Origin: Massilia sp. KIM
Lineage (GTDB): Bacteria; Pseudomonadota; Gammaproteobacteria; Burkholderiales; Burkholderiaceae_D
Direction of reading: 5' to 3'
Length of the DNA stretch: 64,000 bases
NCBI RefSeq assembly: GCF_002007115.1
Contig: NZ_MVAD01000001.1
Location: 1,426,001-1,490,000 of the forward strand
The notes under the pieces were generated by a model. That model was not told where the DNA came from. It saw nothing but the letters and a program-made list of their open reading frames with translations, and did no database searches. Below are positions 9,535 to 21,105 of this stretch, in pieces. Numbering within the stretch: the first letter of the stretch is position 1; each line of letters opens with the position of its first letter. Made by a program: the position numbers and the translations under genes.

Positions 9535-9564
9535 ACTTACGTGCGATGGCAGCGATTGGACGCA
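9535..9564 (-). promoter_or_regulatory. ECF-type promoter for the possible effector/vgrG operon
   Basis: On the minus strand a TGCGTCC (9558-9564) and a CGTAAGT (9535-9541) are separated by exactly 16 bases. The same two words and the same spacing occur before tssA. The element ends about 55 bp before the start codon at 9480, in the 160-bp gap after clpV. The layout matches ECF sigma-factor promoters in general; assignment to the sigma factor at 21102-21707 is inferred. Confidence 0.68.
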
Positions 9565-9640
9565 ATCGGGCGCGCCGGTTGGCGACGGGGTCCGCGACGC
9601 TGCTTCCGTGTACGGTCATGCTTCGCTCCCGGTGCGCGGA

Positions 9641-12304
<2,664 letters not shown>

Positions 12305-12316
12305 GATGTCTCCTTG

Positions 12317-13363
12317 TCAAGTCGAAAAAGTCCGCGCCCGGCGCGGCGCCAGCCGCAGCTGGCGGTCGTCGCTTTCCGGCGCGCGGGAGCTGAGCCAGCT
12401 GGTCCAGCCCAGCCGGGTGTCGCGGCCGAGGCGCAGCCCCGGCAGGGTTTCCCTGGTGACGATCAGCCTGAGCTCCCAGTCCAGGGCCAGGCCGGCGTAT
12501 TGACGCACCCAGTCGCTCAGCTGGCGCATGCCGGGGGTGCCCGGCAGCAGCGCGCGCGCTCGCTCGGCCGTCACCGGGCCGACCAGAAGGCGGAAGCGGT
12601 GCTGGGCGTTCCAGACGCTGCGCCCCATGACCGTGCCCTGGCCCAGGCGTTCGGCGCCCGGTCCGCTCCGCAGTCGGCACAGGCCATCCTCCGGAAGGCG
12701 CATCCAGCTGCCGGCGAACTGCTCCACCTCGACCGGCGCCTGGAGGAAGTCGCCGAGGATCGCGGCCAGGCCGGTCGCGCTGCGCTGGTGCGGAGCGAGG
12801 CGCCCGGCCATGTGCAGCTTGGCCGCGTCCGGCACCGCGTCGCGTTCGCGCAGCGAGGGCATGCCGATCCCGACCAGCGCGCCGACATAGGCGGCGAAGC
12901 GGTCCTCGCCGGGCCGGTCGCGGCTCACCGCCGGCTGGGCGCTGGCCCAGGCGCGGTACAGCAGGCCGATCATGCGGTGCTGCAGCATGTCGAGGAAGCG
13001 CGCCGGGCCCGGGTCGTCGTGGTGGCGCAGGCGCTCGCGCACGTGCTCGGTCAGGTGCACCGGCATCGGCCCGTTGGCGCCGAGCAGGCCGAAGAAGTTC
13101 AGCAGCAGGCGCGGCGCGGGCATGTCCCCCTGGGCGTCGGCCTGCGCGCCCTCCCCGCCGCGCTCGAGCGCGGCCAGCATGTGCGGTTCGAAGGCGAGCG
13201 AGGCCTGCTGGCCGAAGCGCAGCGCCTCGTCCTGGGGGCGGCGCGCCTGGCCGATGCGCGGCAGTTCCGGCCAGGCGCATTCCGCCAGCCGCAGGGCCGC
13301 GTAGAAATCGAAGGACGCGGGCGTGTCCTCGAGCTCGCGCAGGAGGACTAGAGGGTCGCGCAT
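12317..13363 (-). CDS. tssG: T6SS baseplate protein TssG
   Basis: TssG (348 aa) is a baseplate wedge component that acts with TssE, TssF and TssK. The protein begins MRDPLVLLRELEDTPASFDF, with the early FDFYAALRL segment typical of the family. A later RFLDMLQHRMIGLLYRAW stretch also matches. The open frame extends upstream, but that part overlaps tssF and has no family resemblance. The ATG at 13363 gives a 16-bp overlap with the end of tssF, a common arrangement for this gene pair. Confidence 0.93.
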   Translation of the reverse strand: MRDPLVLLRELEDTPASFDFYAALRLAECAWPELPRIGQARRPQDEALRFGQQASLAFEPHMLAALERGGEGAQADAQGDMPAPRLLLNFFGLLGANGPMPVHLTEHVRERLRHHDDPGPARFLDMLQHRMIGLLYRAWASAQPAVSRDRPGEDRFAAYVGALVGIGMPSLRERDAVPDAAKLHMAGRLAPHQRSATGLAAILGDFLQAPVEVEQFAGSWMRLPEDGLCRLRSGPGAERLGQGTVMGRSVWNAQHRFRLLVGPVTAERARALLPGTPGMRQLSDWVRQYAGLALDWELRLIVTRETLPGLRLGRDTRLGWTSWLSSRAPESDDRQLRLAPRRARTFST

Positions 13364-15231
13364 CGTCCCATCCGTGGCGGCCAGGCCATCACCAGTCCGC
13401 GTGTGCTGCTGTGGATCCGGGTCTCGGTGAAGCTGTTCAGGCTCACGTACTTGGCCAGGAACTGCTCCAGCACCATGCCCAGCACGAACACGCCGCTTCC
13501 GGCGAAGGCGGCCTCGTCGAAACTCAGATCGACCCGCAGCCCGCGTCCGAAACTGGCGGGGCCGGGCAAGGCCAGGCGCCGCACCACGGCCTCCGCGCGC
13601 ACCGAGAGCAGGCCCTCGATCTGGCGCTGGGCGCCCAGGGCCTCGCGACCGCAATACAGGCGCAGCATCTCGCGCAGGGCGCTCGCGCCGCCGGCTTCGC
13701 CATCGCCACCCTCGGCGTCGAGCAGGGACAGGTAGTTGAGCGAGAGGTGGCTGACCAGGCGCCAGGCGGTCTCGCCCTGGGCGTGCGAGGGCGCCGGCAG
13801 GCTCGGGCCGGCGACGCAGCGCACCGAGCGCACCGGGGCCCCGGCGCCGATCGTGAAATCGGTCTTGCCGGCGCCCAGCGGCATGCCGAGCACCAGGTCG
13901 CGGTTGGTGCACAAGGTCTCGACGCCGAGCTGGCGCAGACTGGCGTCATAGGGCGCCTGGCGGCCGTCCACCAGCGACAGGAAAACCTCGCTGCCGACGT
14001 AGCCGGAACGCGCTCCCTCGCGCCGCTGGCGCTCCGACAGCAGGCGCGCCTCGCGCCGCAACTGGTAGTAGGCGCGCCCCTCCCCGCCCTGCAGGTCGTT
14101 GGCGCGGTAGAAGGAATCGAAGCGCTGCACCGCGTCCGCTCCGCTGCCGTAGCCGGTCACCTCGCGCACCGCATAGACCTCGTAATCCATCGGCCGGGTG
14201 CGGTCCGGCACCACGTGGTGCTCGGCCTGGCGCTCGGACAGGTGGATGCGATCGGCGCGCTTGGGAAACAGGTTGATCGCCGGGCTGCAGTAGAGGGCGA
14301 AACAGTCGGCGTCGACCGCCGATTCGAGCAGCGGATCGAAGCTCTTGAACAGCACCGCGATCTCGATCTCGCCCTCGGCGCAGCGCCGCAGCGCCGGGTT
14401 GAGCCCGGACAGCGCCACGAACAGGAATCGCTCCGGGAGCGCGAAGTACTCGTGCAGCAGGCGGTAGCCCTCGAAGCTGCGGGCGCTGGCCGGCAGCAGG
14501 GCCTCGTCCTCGGCGCTGCCCATGGGCTGCAGGCTGGCGGCCGGCAGGAAACTGTGCCAGGCGGCGTCGCCGACCGGCTTGACCAGCACCCCGGCGGCGC
14601 GCGCCAGGAGCTGCTCCAGCATGCGCACGGGGGTGGTTTCGCTGCCGCGCAGGAACAGGGGCAGCCGGTCCAGGGCCAGTTCGGCGAAGGACAGGCCGGC
14701 GCCACAGCGCAGGCGCAGGCGCAGGGCCGCCTTCACCGGCCCCAGTCGCCCCAGGTCGACGCCGTCCAGCTGGCTGCCGCAGGCCGCATAGCGGGCCTGG
14801 GTCAGCGCCACCGGCCACAGGGTCACCTCGTGGGCGGTGCGGAATTCGCAGGCGGTCTGGTCGCCCTTGCCCAGCATGCCGTGCAGGGTGCTGCCGCGCG
14901 CCAGGGTATAGCCCTGGGCCAGGCTGCCCTCGTCCATGTCGGGCTGCATCTGCACCACCGCCATCGCCGGCGTCGGCGCCAGGTACTGGGGATAGACCAG
15001 CTCCAGCAGGTGGTTGGTGAAACGGGGGAATTCGGCGTCGACCTTGAGCTGCACCCTGGCGGCCAGGAAGCTCACGCCTTCGAGCAGGCGTTCCACATAG
15101 GGGTCGGCGCAGGCCTGGGTTTCGAGGCCCAGGCGGCCGGCGATCTTGGGGAAGGCGCGCGCGAACTCGCCACCCATCTCGCGCAGGTATTGCAGTTCGG
15201 CCTCGTAGTAGCGCAGCAGTTCCGGGCTCAT
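13348..15231 (-). CDS. tssF: T6SS baseplate protein TssF
   Basis: TssF (627 aa) is the large baseplate subunit of the T6SS wedge. The start MSPELLRYYEAELQYLREMG is the classic TssF opening, followed by EFARAFPKIAGRL and DPYVERLLEGVSFLAARV. Its length matches the family. The start codon overlaps the tssE stop by 4 bp (ATGA), and its end overlaps tssG, so the three genes are translationally coupled. Confidence 0.96.
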   Translation of the reverse strand: MSPELLRYYEAELQYLREMGGEFARAFPKIAGRLGLETQACADPYVERLLEGVSFLAARVQLKVDAEFPRFTNHLLELVYPQYLAPTPAMAVVQMQPDMDEGSLAQGYTLARGSTLHGMLGKGDQTACEFRTAHEVTLWPVALTQARYAACGSQLDGVDLGRLGPVKAALRLRLRCGAGLSFAELALDRLPLFLRGSETTPVRMLEQLLARAAGVLVKPVGDAAWHSFLPAASLQPMGSAEDEALLPASARSFEGYRLLHEYFALPERFLFVALSGLNPALRRCAEGEIEIAVLFKSFDPLLESAVDADCFALYCSPAINLFPKRADRIHLSERQAEHHVVPDRTRPMDYEVYAVREVTGYGSGADAVQRFDSFYRANDLQGGEGRAYYQLRREARLLSERQRREGARSGYVGSEVFLSLVDGRQAPYDASLRQLGVETLCTNRDLVLGMPLGAGKTDFTIGAGAPVRSVRCVAGPSLPAPSHAQGETAWRLVSHLSLNYLSLLDAEGGDGEAGGASALREMLRLYCGREALGAQRQIEGLLSVRAEAVVRRLALPGPASFGRGLRVDLSFDEAAFAGSGVFVLGMVLEQFLAKYVSLNSFTETRIHSSTRGLVMAWPPRMGRCATL

Positions 15232-15743
15232 CTCTCCTCCGTGTCCAGGTCGTAGAGGCGCACCGCGCCCAGTTCGAGATCGAGCTCGGTGCGCACGTAG
15301 AGCCGCTCGGGCAGGGGCTGGCCCCAGAGCTCCCCGCGGATCTCGAAGGCCAGCTGGTTGGCGCCGTCGCGCGCCTGGCCCGCCCCCAGCACCACCACGT
15401 CCAGGCTGTCGCGCAGGATGCGCGGCTCGAAGTCCCAGATCGCCTGGCGGATGGCGCGCGCCACCGCCCCGCGGTCGATGCCGGAGGCGGTCTTGCCGGC
15501 CAGGTCGGGCAGGCCGAAGTTGAGCACCGAGCGCTGCACCTGGGGCGCGCCCTCGAGCGTCTGGACGGCGGCCAGGCAGGTGGTGTTCAGCAGCCAGCCG
15601 AGGTCGCGCAGCACGGCGCGGCGCAGGCCGCGCAGGGACAGCACGCGCTGCTCGCGCGACTCCAAACGGTTGCCGCGGTCGTCGTCGGCGAGCCGGTCCA
15701 GCAGGGCCGGCTGCAGGCGGTCCTTGCTCAGCAGTTCAGCCAT
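15228..15743 (-). CDS. tssE: T6SS baseplate protein TssE (gp25-like)
   Basis: TssE (171 aa) is the gp25-like lysozyme-fold protein of the baseplate, without enzymatic activity. The central block around LRRAVLRDLGWLLNT, the NFGLPDLAG segment and the later AIRQAIWDFEPRI helix are typical; the last contains the conserved EPR. It starts 70 bp after hcp and overlaps the tssF start by 4 bp. Confidence 0.93.
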   Translation of the reverse strand: MAELLSKDRLQPALLDRLADDDRGNRLESREQRVLSLRGLRRAVLRDLGWLLNTTCLAAVQTLEGAPQVQRSVLNFGLPDLAGKTASGIDRGAVARAIRQAIWDFEPRILRDSLDVVVLGAGQARDGANQLAFEIRGELWGQPLPERLYVRTELDLELGAVRLYDLDTEER

Positions 15744-15813
15744 GCCGCCCTCCCCCGTGCCCGTGTGCGCTGTTCATAGCCCGCCTCTGCCCGCATTTGC
15801 CAAATTCGCTTCC

Positions 15814-16293
15814 TTAGTAGGTCGCGTTCTTTTCCAGGTCCCACTTCTTCGCGGTGCCGGTGACAACCTTGTCGCCGGTGAAGGAGTCGTACTGGTAGCT
15901 GATCTTGGTGAAGTTGATCGAGAAGGTCTCGCTCGGGCGCTCGCCGCCGCTGCTCACCGAGTAGGAGCTCACGATGGCTTCGTCCAGCTCCATCTTCAGG
16001 AACACCTGTTCCTTCTTGTCGGCGCCGCCGGTGTGGATGAAGTGGATCTCGGCCTTGCCCAGGGCCTTGCCGCACACGGCCTGCATGAACAGGTCGGCCG
16101 AGGCGATGTCGGTGGCCTTGCTGAGCGAGATCTCGGAAAACGAGGGGTTGCTGGTGTCGCGGTCGGCGCCGCCGCCGCTGCTCGAGATGGCGCGGCCGAC
16201 GCCCATCTGGATCGAATCGATGGTGATCCAGTCGGCGTGGCCCGAGACGGTGGAAGTGCCTTTGATCGGGGTGGCGAATTTCAGCAGAATCAT
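15814..16293 (-). CDS. hcp: T6SS tube protein Hcp (TssD)
   Basis: Hcp (159 aa) builds the expelled inner tube and can chaperone small effectors in its ring. The protein starts MILLKFATPIKGTSTVSGH, with the usual beta-barrel pattern and a late INFTKISYQYDSF strand. It lies 46 bp after tssC, in the same direction. Length and position are standard, and no C-terminal extension is present. Confidence 0.95.
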   Translation of the reverse strand: MILLKFATPIKGTSTVSGHADWITIDSIQMGVGRAISSSGGGADRDTSNPSFSEISLSKATDIASADLFMQAVCGKALGKAEIHFIHTGGADKKEQVFLKMELDEAIVSSYSVSSGGERPSETFSINFTKISYQYDSFTGDKVVTGTAKKWDLEKNATY

Positions 16294-16339
16294 GGGTGGT
16301 CCTCAGGTGGTGGTGATCGAAATTGACGGGTGGGCGCCT

Positions 16340-17833
16340 TCAGGCCTTGGCCGAAGGCAGTTTGGAAACCAGGCGCAGCGACACGGTCAGGCCTTCGAGC
16401 TGGTAGTGCGGGCGCAGGAAGAACTTGGAGCTGTAGTAGCCGGGGTTGCCCTCGACTTCCTCGACCACGACTTCGGCGCCGGCCAGAGGCTTGCGCGCCT
16501 TGTCGGCCTCGGTGGCGGTGGCCGGGTTGTGCTCGACGTAGCGGCCGATCCAGTTGTTGAGCCAGATCTCCATGTCGCTGCGCTCCTTGAACGAGCCGAT
16601 CTTGTCGCGGACGATGCACTTCAGGTAGTGGGCGAAGCGGCAGGTCGCGAACAGGTAAGGCAGGCGCGCGGCCAAGTTGGCGTTGGCGGTGGCGTCCGGA
16701 TCGTCGTACTCGGCCGGCTTGTGCAGGGACTGGGCGCCGATGAAGGCCGCGACGTCGCTGTTCTTCTTGTGCACCAGCGGCATGAAGCCGTTCTTGGCCA
16801 GCTCGGCCTCGCGCCGGTCGCTGATCGCGATCTCGGTCGGGCAGGTCATGTCGACCCCGCCGTCGTCGGTCGGGAAGGTGTGCACGGGCAGGTCCTCGAC
16901 GATGCCGCCGGACTCGATGCCGCGGATCTGCGAGCACCAGCCGTAGCGCTTGAACGAACGGTTGATGTTGACCGCCATCGCATAGGCCGCGTTGGCCCAG
17001 GTATAGTCGGCGGCGCGCGGCGCGCTGGTGGTCTCCTCGAAATCGAATTCCTCGACCGGGTTGGTCTTGGCGCCGTAGGGGGCGCGCGCCAGGAAGCGCG
17101 GCATGGCCAGGCCGACGTAGCGCGAGTCCTCGGACTCGCGGAAGGAACGCCAGGCGGCGTGCTCCGGGGTCTGGAACAGCTTGGTCAGGTCGCGCGGGTT
17201 GGCCAGCTCCTGCCAGGAATCCATCAGCATCACGCTTGGATCGGCGGCGCTGATCAGGGGCGCGTGGGCGGCGGCGGCCACCCGGGCCATCTGGGTCAGC
17301 AGCTCGACATCCGGCCCGCTGTTGTTGAAGTAGTAGTCGGCAACGAAGGCGCCATAGGGCTCGCCGCCGAACTGGCCGTATTCTTCCTCGTAGAGCTTCT
17401 TGAACACCGGGCTCTGGTCCCAGGCCACGCCCTTGTACTTGCGCAGGGTCTTGTGCAGCTCCTGCTTCGAGATGTTCATCACCCGGATCTTGAGGGTCTC
17501 GTCGCTCTCGGTATTGTTGACCAGGTAGTGCAGGCCGCGCCAGGCGCTTTCGACCGCCTGGAATTCCTTGTCGTGCAGGATGTGGTTGATCTGCTCGGTG
17601 AGCTTGCGGTCGAGCTGGGCGATCAGGCCTTCGATGGTGGCCAGCACGTCGCCCTGCAGCAGGGCCGCCCCCTCCAGGGCCTGCTCGGCCAGGGTGCGCA
17701 CCGCGTTCTCGACGGCGTCGCGCGCCTTGTCGGTGCGCGGCTTGAATTCCTGCTGCAGCAGGCTGGCGAAGTCGCTGGTGGCGCTCTCCTGCGCGGCCAG
17801 CGGGGCGTTCTGTTCTTGCATGATGGCGGACAT
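16340..17833 (-). CDS. tssC: T6SS sheath large subunit TssC (VipB)
   Basis: TssC (497 aa) pairs with TssB to form the contractile sheath. Family-typical stretches include AWRGLHYLVNNTESDETLKIRV, here split around residues 100-120, and later FATCRFAHYLKCIVRDKIGSF. The ATG at 17833 was chosen over an in-frame GTG six bases upstream because an AGGAG site sits five bases before it. That site lies inside the last codons of tssB, so the two genes are coupled with a 2-bp gap. Confidence 0.96.
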   Translation of the reverse strand: MSAIMQEQNAPLAAQESATSDFASLLQQEFKPRTDKARDAVENAVRTLAEQALEGAALLQGDVLATIEGLIAQLDRKLTEQINHILHDKEFQAVESAWRGLHYLVNNTESDETLKIRVMNISKQELHKTLRKYKGVAWDQSPVFKKLYEEEYGQFGGEPYGAFVADYYFNNSGPDVELLTQMARVAAAAHAPLISAADPSVMLMDSWQELANPRDLTKLFQTPEHAAWRSFRESEDSRYVGLAMPRFLARAPYGAKTNPVEEFDFEETTSAPRAADYTWANAAYAMAVNINRSFKRYGWCSQIRGIESGGIVEDLPVHTFPTDDGGVDMTCPTEIAISDRREAELAKNGFMPLVHKKNSDVAAFIGAQSLHKPAEYDDPDATANANLAARLPYLFATCRFAHYLKCIVRDKIGSFKERSDMEIWLNNWIGRYVEHNPATATEADKARKPLAGAEVVVEEVEGNPGYYSSKFFLRPHYQLEGLTVSLRLVSKLPSAKA

Positions 17834-17835
17834 GC

Positions 17836-18375
17836 TCACTCCTGGGGCTGTTGTGCGGTGTCGGTGTCGGCGTCGGCCTCGGCGGGCTTCGGCGCGGAAG
17901 TCAGGGCCTGCATCAGGGCCGGGTCCTGCAGCAGGCGCGCGATCAGTTCCTCGGCGCCGGTCTTGCCGTCCATGTAGGTCAGGAGGTTGGACAGCTGGCT
18001 GCGCGCTTCCAGCAGCTTGCGCAGGGGCTCGACCTTGCGTGCGATGGCGCCGGGGGTGAAGTCGTCCATGCTCTCGAAGGTCATGTCCAGGGCGATCCGG
18101 CCCTCGCCGCTCAAGGTGTTGGGCACGCTGCTGACCACGCGCGGCTTCATCGACTTGAGGCGGTCGTCGAAGTTGTCGACGTCGATTTCGAGGAACTTGC
18201 GTTCCGCCACCGGCGGCAGCGGCTCGGCCGGCTTGCCGGACAGGTCCGAGAACACGCCCATCACGAAGGGCAGCTGCACGGTCTTCTCGGCGCCGTAGGC
18301 TTCGACGTCGTACTCGATCTGGACGCGGGGCGCGCGGTTGCGCGCGATGAATTTCTGACTGCTTTCTTTAGCCAC
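17836..18375 (-). CDS. tssB: T6SS sheath small subunit TssB (VipA)
   Basis: TssB (179 aa) is the small sheath subunit and ClpV target. It begins with a GTG at 18375 preceded by a good AGGAG site; there is no ATG before residue 40, so the non-ATG start is well supported. The conserved NRAPRVQIEYDVE, LPFVMGVFSDLSG and RKFLEIDVDNFDDR segments are all present. A short charged, glutamine-rich tail ends the protein. It lies 74 bp after tssA and is coupled to tssC. Confidence 0.95.
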   Translation of the reverse strand: MAKESSQKFIARNRAPRVQIEYDVEAYGAEKTVQLPFVMGVFSDLSGKPAEPLPPVAERKFLEIDVDNFDDRLKSMKPRVVSSVPNTLSGEGRIALDMTFESMDDFTPGAIARKVEPLRKLLEARSQLSNLLTYMDGKTGAEELIARLLQDPALMQALTSAPKPAEADADTDTAQQPQE

Positions 18376-18449
18376 CTTGGACTCCTGTTGATGTGGGGAG
18401 AGTTGACCTACCCGGGCTCCCCGGGCGGGTCCTGCTGTCGCGTGCGGCG

Positions 18450-19490
18450 CTAGGAATCGCGCCGCACGCCGCTGACCTGGGCCAGCTGGCTCAGCCCGTC
18501 CGGAGCGAGTTCCTCCAGCAGCTGAGTGAAGTTCTTGTCCACCAGCCCGCGCGCGCGCTGCAGCAGCAGGGGCACGGGACTGGAGGGTTCCTGCTGCGCA
18601 TACCAGGCGCAAATGCGGTCGAGCAGGCGCAGCACGTCCTCGCGTCCGGCGATCTCGCCGCCCCTGGCCGGGGAGCGCGCCGGTCCTGCTTCCTGCGGCG
18701 CGGCCGCGTCCTCCTGCGCCTGCGGAGCGGCGGCGGCCAGGTCGAGGTAGGGCCGGAGCGCCTGCGCGGCGCGGCGCAGCAGCGTGGCCAGCGGCGCCAG
18801 GTCCAGGCCCGCCCCGGCCGCGATCCGTGCCGCCAGGGTGGTTTCGATCGCCTCGACCGCGGCGCCGGCGGCCGCCAGCGCCGCATCGAGCGCGGCCAGC
18901 GCCTCGGCCCCGGCCGCACCGAATGCGGCGTCAATGGCGGCGCGCGCCGAGCGGGCGTGTTCGCCTTCCTCGCCTTCCTTCTGCTCGGACGCGGCCTCGA
19001 TGTCGCGCAGGCTGACGCTGCCGATGGCGCGCACCTGCACCAGGGGCGAGTCGCGCAGTTCGCGCAGCAGGCCGCCCTGCTCCACCAGGGCCGCCAGGGT
19101 GTTCACCCTCAGCGTCGGGTCCATGTCGTCTTCCGGGTCGAGCTGGGGATGCAGCTCGTCCCAGCGCTCGGCCAGCAGGGCCGCCACCAGGGCCAGGCCC
19201 TGGGCCAGGCCGGCCACGCCCGTCAAGCCGAGCAAGGCGCGGGTGAAGGGCACGGCGATGCGCAGGTCGCGGCTGCGCTCCATCAGGTTCAGCGCCAGTG
19301 TGCGCACCCTCGCCCAGTCGGGCGGCTCGGCGGGAGTGATGGTGCTGCCGTACTGGACTTCGGGCTTGCCGCGCGCCGCATCCTCCAGGGCGCGGAAATC
19401 GGGGTCGTACTCCAGGTTCTCGCCGGCCGGGTCGGCGCCGGCGAGCGGCGCGGCGAGCGTAAGGATGTCGGTGCTGTCGGTGAGGTGCAT
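18450..19490 (-). CDS. tssA: T6SS cap/baseplate-priming protein TssA
   Basis: TssA (346 aa) primes and caps the growing T6SS tail. An ImpA-type N-terminal domain (about residues 8-130) is recognisable: DPAGENLEYDPDF, then a TPAEPPDW segment and ERWDELHPQLDPEDDMDPTLR. A long alanine-rich helical middle follows. The short C-terminus ends with a helix-rich SSPVPLLLQRARGLVDKNF block, as in TssA1-like proteins. The ATG at 19490 is about 52 bp downstream of the promoter-like element at 19542-19571, making it the first gene of the tssA-clpV unit. Confidence 0.93.
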   Translation of the reverse strand: MHLTDSTDILTLAAPLAGADPAGENLEYDPDFRALEDAARGKPEVQYGSTITPAEPPDWARVRTLALNLMERSRDLRIAVPFTRALLGLTGVAGLAQGLALVAALLAERWDELHPQLDPEDDMDPTLRVNTLAALVEQGGLLRELRDSPLVQVRAIGSVSLRDIEAASEQKEGEEGEHARSARAAIDAAFGAAGAEALAALDAALAAAGAAVEAIETTLAARIAAGAGLDLAPLATLLRRAAQALRPYLDLAAAAPQAQEDAAAPQEAGPARSPARGGEIAGREDVLRLLDRICAWYAQQEPSSPVPLLLQRARGLVDKNFTQLLEELAPDGLSQLAQVSGVRRDS

Positions 19491-19541
19491 GTCGGTTCCA
19501 AAGCGAAGCGGGCGCTGGTGCTTGCCCGCGTGTTCGGAAGG

Positions 19542-19571
19542 ACTTACGTGGGGGATGCGCGATTGGACGCA
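19542..19571 (-). promoter_or_regulatory. ECF-type promoter for the tssA-clpV operon
   Basis: TGCGTCC (19565-19571) and CGTAAGT (19542-19548) on the minus strand are separated by 16 bases. The flanking bases are also shared with the 9535-9564 element: both read TGCGTCCAATCGC, eight variable bases, then CACGTAAGT. The element overlaps the last codons and stop of the phosphatase gene, so its conservation is not explained by shared protein sequence. Confidence 0.7.
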
Positions 19572-20386
19572 GGCGGCGCGATAAATTCCTGGGCTTGGGG
19601 AGCCGCGGCGCGAAAGCGCACCAGCAGCGCGGTCACGTTGTCGCGGCTGCTGTGGGCGCGCGCCAGCTCGACCAGGCCGGCGCAGGCGGCGTCGAGGGCG
19701 CGCTCGCGCGCCAGCAGGGCCTCGATCTCGGCGTGGGGCACCCAGCCGTGCAGGCCGTCGCTGCAGATCAGGAGCAGGTCGTCCGCCTGCAGTTCGTGGT
19801 AGCCGAGGTCGGGAGCGACGGCGGCGGCCGGGCCGATGGCCTGGAGCAGCAGATTCTGCGGCGGCAAAGCGCCGGGGGCGCCCGACTCCAGCGCGAGCTG
19901 GTAGGCGGTCTGATCGCGGGTGAGCTGCACCAGGCGGCCGTCGCGGTAGCGGTACAGGCGGCTGTCGCCCACGTGGAAAAGCGCGAAGGCGTCCAGCTCC
20001 GGCAGGAAGCGCAGGCCGGTGAGCGTGGTGCCCATGCCCTTGCCCTCCCCCTGGCCGCGCATGCGGTTCTCCTCGTACACCAGGTGGTTCGCGCATTCGA
20101 CGGCCTGGCGCAGCAGCACCGTGCCGTGCCAGCGCGGATCGACGTCGGTCGCGTCGGGGTCAGCGCCGCCCGCTTGCGCCCCGAGGCGCGCGGGGGCGTG
20201 CGCGCCCAAAAAGGAAGCCAGCGCCGACAGGGCGGCGGCGCTGGCGATCTCGCCGCCCGCGTGGCCGCCCATGCCGTCGGCCACGGCCGCGAGGCCCAGC
20301 CGCTGGTCGACCAGGAAGCTGTCTTCGTTGTGCTCCCTGACCTCGCCCGCCACGCTGATGCCATGGGCCTCCATGAGCGCCGTCAT
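19544..20386 (-). CDS. PP2C-family serine/threonine protein phosphatase (PppA-like)
   Basis: This 280-residue protein carries the PP2C metal-binding motifs: HNEDSF near residue 22, VADGMGGHAGGE near 35-46, HVGDSRLYR in the middle, LLICSDGLHG, and SRDNVTALLV near the end. In T6SS loci such phosphatases (PppA) reverse Thr phosphorylation read by the FHA protein, and an FHA protein is encoded at 5357-6763. No kinase gene is visible in the window. It starts 2 bp after the anti-sigma stop, so it belongs to the sigma operon. A second ATG four codons later is also possible. It could alternatively act on an anti-sigma-type partner, as SpoIIE-like phosphatases do. Confidence 0.9.
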   Translation of the reverse strand: MTALMEAHGISVAGEVREHNEDSFLVDQRLGLAAVADGMGGHAGGEIASAAALSALASFLGAHAPARLGAQAGGADPDATDVDPRWHGTVLLRQAVECANHLVYEENRMRGQGEGKGMGTTLTGLRFLPELDAFALFHVGDSRLYRYRDGRLVQLTRDQTAYQLALESGAPGALPPQNLLLQAIGPAAAVAPDLGYHELQADDLLLICSDGLHGWVPHAEIEALLARERALDAACAGLVELARAHSSRDNVTALLVRFRAAAPQAQEFIAPPASNRASPT

Positions 20387-20388
20387 GT

Positions 20389-21105
20389 TCACCAGAACTT
20401 CACGCAAGGGCCGCTCAGGACGAAGGGCGCGGTCGGCGCGGCCGCCGCCGGATCGCGCTCGTAGCTGAGCGCCAGGCGCGGGACCTTGGCGAACACCTCC
20501 TCGGCCGGCGCGGCCAGGGTGATCATGATCTTGCCGCTGGCCGGCACGTTGGCGATCGGGACCGGGACGCCGTCCTCCGGCAGGGCCCACAGGCGGGCCA
20601 CCATGCCGGGCGGGATCGCCAGCGGCTGGTGGAGCTTGAGGGTCATGGTGTTGCCGCGGCGGTGCGAGCCGGCCGAGAGCACGGTGCGGCCCTGGGCGTC
20701 GCTCAGCACGCCGACGTAGCTGGCCGGCAGCGCATGGTCGACGTGGTGCATGCCGAACATGTGCGCGTTCATGTTGACGGCGCCGATTGCGAAGATGACC
20801 CCGAAGCAGAAGCCGAGCGCCGGCCGGCTCCAGGCCAGCAGGCGCTCGCGCCAGGAGGTGGCCGCCGCCTGGCGGCGCGGCCGGGTGCGCGCCGCGATCG
20901 CGGTCCACACATTGTCCGGCGGCGTCACCGGAGCCACGGCGTGGAACAGCGGCGCCAGCTTGTTGTTCCAGTCGGCCACCGCGCGCTGGGCCACGGTCGA
21001 TTGACCCAGCAGGCGCGCGAAGCGCGGCCGGGCGCGCGCCGCCATGGTGCCGAGCACATAGGCGCCGGCCAGCTTGTCCAGCAGTTCGGGACGTTCGTAG
21101 TTCAT
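20389..21105 (-). CDS. RskA-type membrane anti-sigma factor
   Basis: This 238-residue protein has an N-terminal anti-sigma helical region beginning with PELLDKLAGAYVLGTM. A single membrane helix lies near residues 96-115, and the C-terminal part has the RskA fold pattern with a GRTVLSAGSH block and a late FVLSGPCVKFW end. It would hold the partner sigma factor at the membrane until a signal releases it. The ATG at 21105 overlaps the sigma-factor stop as ATGA, the usual coupling for cognate sigma/anti-sigma pairs. An upstream in-frame ATG inside the sigma gene is less likely. Confidence 0.88.
   Translation of the reverse strand: MNYERPELLDKLAGAYVLGTMAARARPRFARLLGQSTVAQRAVADWNNKLAPLFHAVAPVTPPDNVWTAIAARTRPRRQAAATSWRERLLAWSRPALGFCFGVIFAIGAVNMNAHMFGMHHVDHALPASYVGVLSDAQGRTVLSAGSHRRGNTMTLKLHQPLAIPPGMVARLWALPEDGVPVPIANVPASGKIMITLAAPAEEVFAKVPRLALSYERDPAAAAPTAPFVLSGPCVKFW

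Noticed and set aside
9428..9619. 63-codon minus-strand frame between clpV and the possible effector gene
   Set aside because: It spans the predicted promoter, overlaps the start of the next gene and has no family resemblance.
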